From Candidatus Methanovirga basalitermitum (lineage in GTDB: Archaea > Methanobacteriota > Methanobacteria > Methanobacteriales > Methanobacteriaceae), in the NCBI GenBank assembly GCA_031284445.1, contig JAISZW010000110.1, forward strand, positions 1 through 11,480: 11,480 bases of DNA, given 5' to 3'. The notes under the pieces were generated by a model. It searched no databases and was not told the DNA's origin. It saw only the letters and a program-made list of their open reading frames with translations. Positions 9,743 to 11,480 of this stretch are shown piece after piece; position 1 is the first letter of the stretch; the number at the start of each line of letters is the position of its first letter. Both the position numbers and the translations under genes were made by a program.

Positions 9743-11057
9743 TGCTACATCAAATAAAAAAAATGCTGTAGTTTGTGTAAATCCACATGATAGACAAAGT
9801 TATATTTTAGATTTTTATAAAAAATATAATTTTACTCCTATTTTAATTTATTCAAAAGCAAAAGATGCTATTGGTGATCTAAATAATCTTGTTTACGGAC
9901 AAATTAAAAATATAAAATCTAGAATTAAAAATTTAGTTTTCTTTGCTGATAAAGGCAATGATTTTGACAAAATTGTTAGGGAGTTAAAAGAAAAATATAA
10001 TGTTTTAGCAGTATGTCCTGGTTTTGACGTTTCGTTAGAATATGTTGATAAATTATCTGCTGCATTAGGTGTGCATTGCAATGACCCTAAGACTACATCA
10101 CAAAGAAGAAACAAAGGGTGAGTTGCTAAACAATTGCTTAAAAATAAAATAAGAACCCCGATAACATTTGAATTTCTGCCAACCGATCCCGTGAATAAAA
10201 CTTTAACTAAAATTTTAGAAAAAATTAAAACTTTTCCAATCGTATTGAAGCCATACGAAGGAGCAGGGAGTATTGGCGTACAAATAATTAATAATAAAAA
10301 AGATTTATCAATTGCGCTCAATGAATGTTTAAAACTTCAAAAAGATAAACCTACCATGTCTAATAAATTTTTAGCACAAGAATATATTGATGGTGAAGAA
10401 GGTTTTCTTGATTTTTACTCATTTAATGGCAAACATTTGCTTACTGATTCATGGATGTATAAAAAGCGTTTGGTTAATGGACATTCACTTGATTTTGAAT
10501 GTCTTCTGACAATGAAGATGTCACCAACTTTAAATAACGCTATGTGCTATTGTAAAAAAGTATTGGATGCTATTGGGTATAAATGAGGCCCAACACACAT
10601 TGAAGTTAAATACGACAAGAAAGGTGTGTGCTTAATTGAAGTTAATATGCGAGTAATGGGGTCACATTGTTTTCCGAAACAACCTATCTTTTTTGATTAT
10701 TCTACACCTGAACTTACTTTTTTATCATTATCAGATTCACCATTACTTGCTAAGTATATTGGTAAAAACGCTTATGATAAATCAAAAACTTTATGTCAAG
10801 CAATTTATTGTATAAATGCCCCATATGATTTTATTGTGAAAAAAATTAATGTAGAAAAATGTATTAAGCATTTACCAACATTTGGTAGTTTTATTTCAAG
10901 TGTGAAAATTAATGAAAAAATAAAAGAAACAGTTGATATGGTTACCAATATTGGGGAAATAGGGTTAGCAGGTAGTGAACGTCAAGTAAAAAAAGATTTA
11001 AAAGAATTGCATAAAATATGAGAAAATAATTTTGCTGATTGATACGGAATAAAGTAA
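9732..11057 (+). CDS. ATP-grasp carboxylate-amine ligase, copy G
   Basis: A 441-residue paralog and the last of the array. Its N-terminal part is nearly that of copy A (IKSRIKNLVFF..DKGNDFDKI and P-G-F-D-V, and lid EFLP..PVNKTLT), whereas from the TDSWMY motif onward it matches copy E (KRLVNGHSLDFEC, M-K-M-S-P, IKHLPTF, W-E-N-N-F-A-D-W-Y-G-I-K). Glycine loop KPYEGAGSIG starts at Lys173; the catalytic L-I-E-V-N-M-R is intact. G therefore looks like a recombinant joining an A-like front to an E-like back, and may also preserve an unbroken version of A's N-terminal domain. The ATG at 9732 lies in the 11-nt overlap with F; an ATG at 9708 in frame is rejected by alignment. An A8 tract lies at 9756-9763. 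No hairpin terminator follows the TAA. Confidence 0.86.
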
Positions 11058-11068
11058 AATATCATCAA

Positions 11069-11074
11069 TATAAT
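11069..11074 (+). promoter_or_regulatory. Possible -10 box of the MBL-fold gene
   Basis: TATAAT at 11069-11074 in the 34-nt gap after copy G. Transcription would start near 11081, about ten bases before the ATG at 11092. No -35 is recognisable, and the site is in very AT-rich DNA, so read-through from the array is an equally good way to express the next gene. Confidence 0.4.
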
Positions 11075-11091
11075 AATATTGACTCTGATAT

Positions 11092-11480
11092 ATGGAATTT
11101 AATTATGGTATTGTTCAATTAAAATCTACCATAAAATCACATGTATTTTTAATACCAGACACAAAAGGGTATACATTGATCGATGCATCTTATCCTAACG
11201 ATGGTGAAAAGATAATTAGTGAATTAGGAAAATTAAAAGTAGATTTAAAGAAAATCCATTCAATATTAATTACGCATAGTGATTGGGATCATATTGGTAG
11301 TTTAAAGTATTTGTATGATCATCTAAATGTAAAGGTTTATTGCAGTAAAACTGAATATGATAATTGGATGGGGAAATGCCATGACTATTCTTTTATTCCT
11401 GAAAAAATCAAACAAGAATTGTTAGAGCTTAAAAAAATAATGACCCCAATCACAAAGGATACGATTGGTGATTTTAAAGT
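11092..11480 (+). CDS. Metallo-beta-lactamase-fold hydrolase, N-terminal part (cut by window end)
   Basis: Open to the window edge (129 codons visible), so C-terminal metal ligands cannot be seen. The visible part has the opening beta strands of an MBL fold (S-H-V-F-L-I-P followed by YTLIDASYPNDG, with the buried Asp of the L-I-D strand) and the signature ILITHSDWDHIGSLKYL near residues 62-78. This is an H-x-D-x-D-H variant of the H-x-H-x-D-H zinc motif; the variant with Asp for the second His occurs in other MBL proteins. Such enzymes hydrolyse lactones, thioesters, amides or phosphoesters, so the substrate is open. The ATG at 11092 is used because the protein then begins as short MBL hydrolases usually do. 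It lies 34 nt downstream of the ligase array on the same strand. A role in hydrolysing or editing ligase products is conceivable but is inference from position only. Confidence 0.8.
   Translation, partial: MEFNYGIVQLKSTIKSHVFLIPDTKGYTLIDASYPNDGEKIISELGKLKVDLKKIHSILITHSDWDHIGSLKYLYDHLNVKVYCSKTEYDNWMGKCHDYSFIPEKIKQELLELKKIMTPITKDTIGDFK

Larger units (their letters stand above)
1699..11057 (+). repeat. Tandem array of seven ATP-grasp ligase paralogs
   Basis: Seven head-to-tail copies of one gene fill this stretch without any foreign insert. The starts (1699, 3064, 4388, 5709, 7033, 8408, 9732) are spaced 1365, 1324, 1321, 1324, 1375 and 1324 bp apart; the two long intervals are those with a 49-nt spacer and a new promoter. 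All copies are clearly homologous over their full length, including the last residues (W-Y-G-I-K) and the junction DNA, which indicates growth by unequal crossing-over of the gene plus its junction. Local similarity changes along the genes, so recombination or gene conversion between copies has continued. Confidence 0.95.

Noticed and set aside
427..10321. Reverse-strand open frames opposite the permease and ligases (for example 427-798, 1943-2242, 9893-10321)
   Set aside because: They lie antisense to clearly coding sequence, repeat at the same place in several copies because the sense genes are paralogs, and show no recognisable domains.
3223..10586. Apparent splitting of each ligase into two or three short genes
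   Set aside because: The breaks are all TGA codons at conserved Trp positions; with TGA as Trp each copy except A is one intact frame. Only the copy A break is a true frame change.
1699..11057. CRISPR array, variable-antigen lipoprotein array or mobile element as the source of the repeats
   Set aside because: Units are 1.3-kb enzymes with ATP-grasp motifs and no signal peptide or lipobox; there is no transposase, terminal inverted repeat or short repeat-spacer pattern.
11079..11084. TTGACT as a -35 box for the MBL gene
   Set aside because: It is downstream of the only good -10 box, and a matching -10 would fall inside the coding sequence.
11058..11091. Rho-independent terminator after the array
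   Set aside because: The gap is AT-rich and contains no GC-containing stem followed by a T run; the same is true of the A/B and E/F spacers.
1..11480. tRNA, rRNA or other structured RNA genes
   Set aside because: No cloverleaf, T-loop or rRNA-like sequence was found in the short non-coding gaps.

Overview
The window reads as chromosomal DNA of a mollicute (Mycoplasma/Spiroplasma/Entomoplasma type). It is very AT-rich, and every long gene is continuous only if TGA is read as tryptophan (genetic code 4). For example, a conserved K-W-G-P-T-H motif is written with TGA in six paralogs and with TGG in the seventh. No clear Shine-Dalgarno sequences precede the starts, and several -10 boxes (TATAAT) sit so close to the start codon that the mRNAs should be leaderless or nearly so. 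I cannot assign a genus.

Layout, all on the + strand. Positions 1-151 are flank with no recognised gene and a promoter at 135-140. Positions 152-1699 encode an APC-type amino-acid permease. Positions 1699-11057 hold an uninterrupted head-to-tail array of seven paralogous ATP-grasp carboxylate-amine (amino-acid) ligases of about 440 residues, called A to G here. Starts are at 1699, 3064, 4388, 5709, 7033, 8408 and 9732, so the repeat period is about 1324 bp. Position 11092 to the window end carries the N-terminal part of a metallo-beta-lactamase-fold hydrolase.

The array has a repeated architecture. Four junctions (B/C, C/D, D/E, F/G) share an 11-nt overlap in which the start codon of the next gene lies inside the last codons of the previous one. 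The other two internal junctions (A/B, E/F) are 49-nt spacers with a -10 box followed almost at once by the start codon. Likely transcription units are permease-A, B, C-D-E (internal promoter inside the end of B) and F-G. Copy A starts on the permease stop codon (TAATG) and is frameshifted at a run of seven G, so it is a pseudogene, a phase-variable gene or a recoded gene.

Inferred role: amino acids imported by the permease could be substrates of a family of ligases making amide-linked products (dipeptides or similar). The copies are nearly uniform in the ATP/Mg-binding core but fall into three sequence types in the segment expected to line the substrate pocket, and they are mosaics of each other. 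An expanded, recombining set of amide ligases in a reduced genome, next to a permease and an MBL hydrolase, is the most unusual thing here. The actual substrates cannot be read from sequence.
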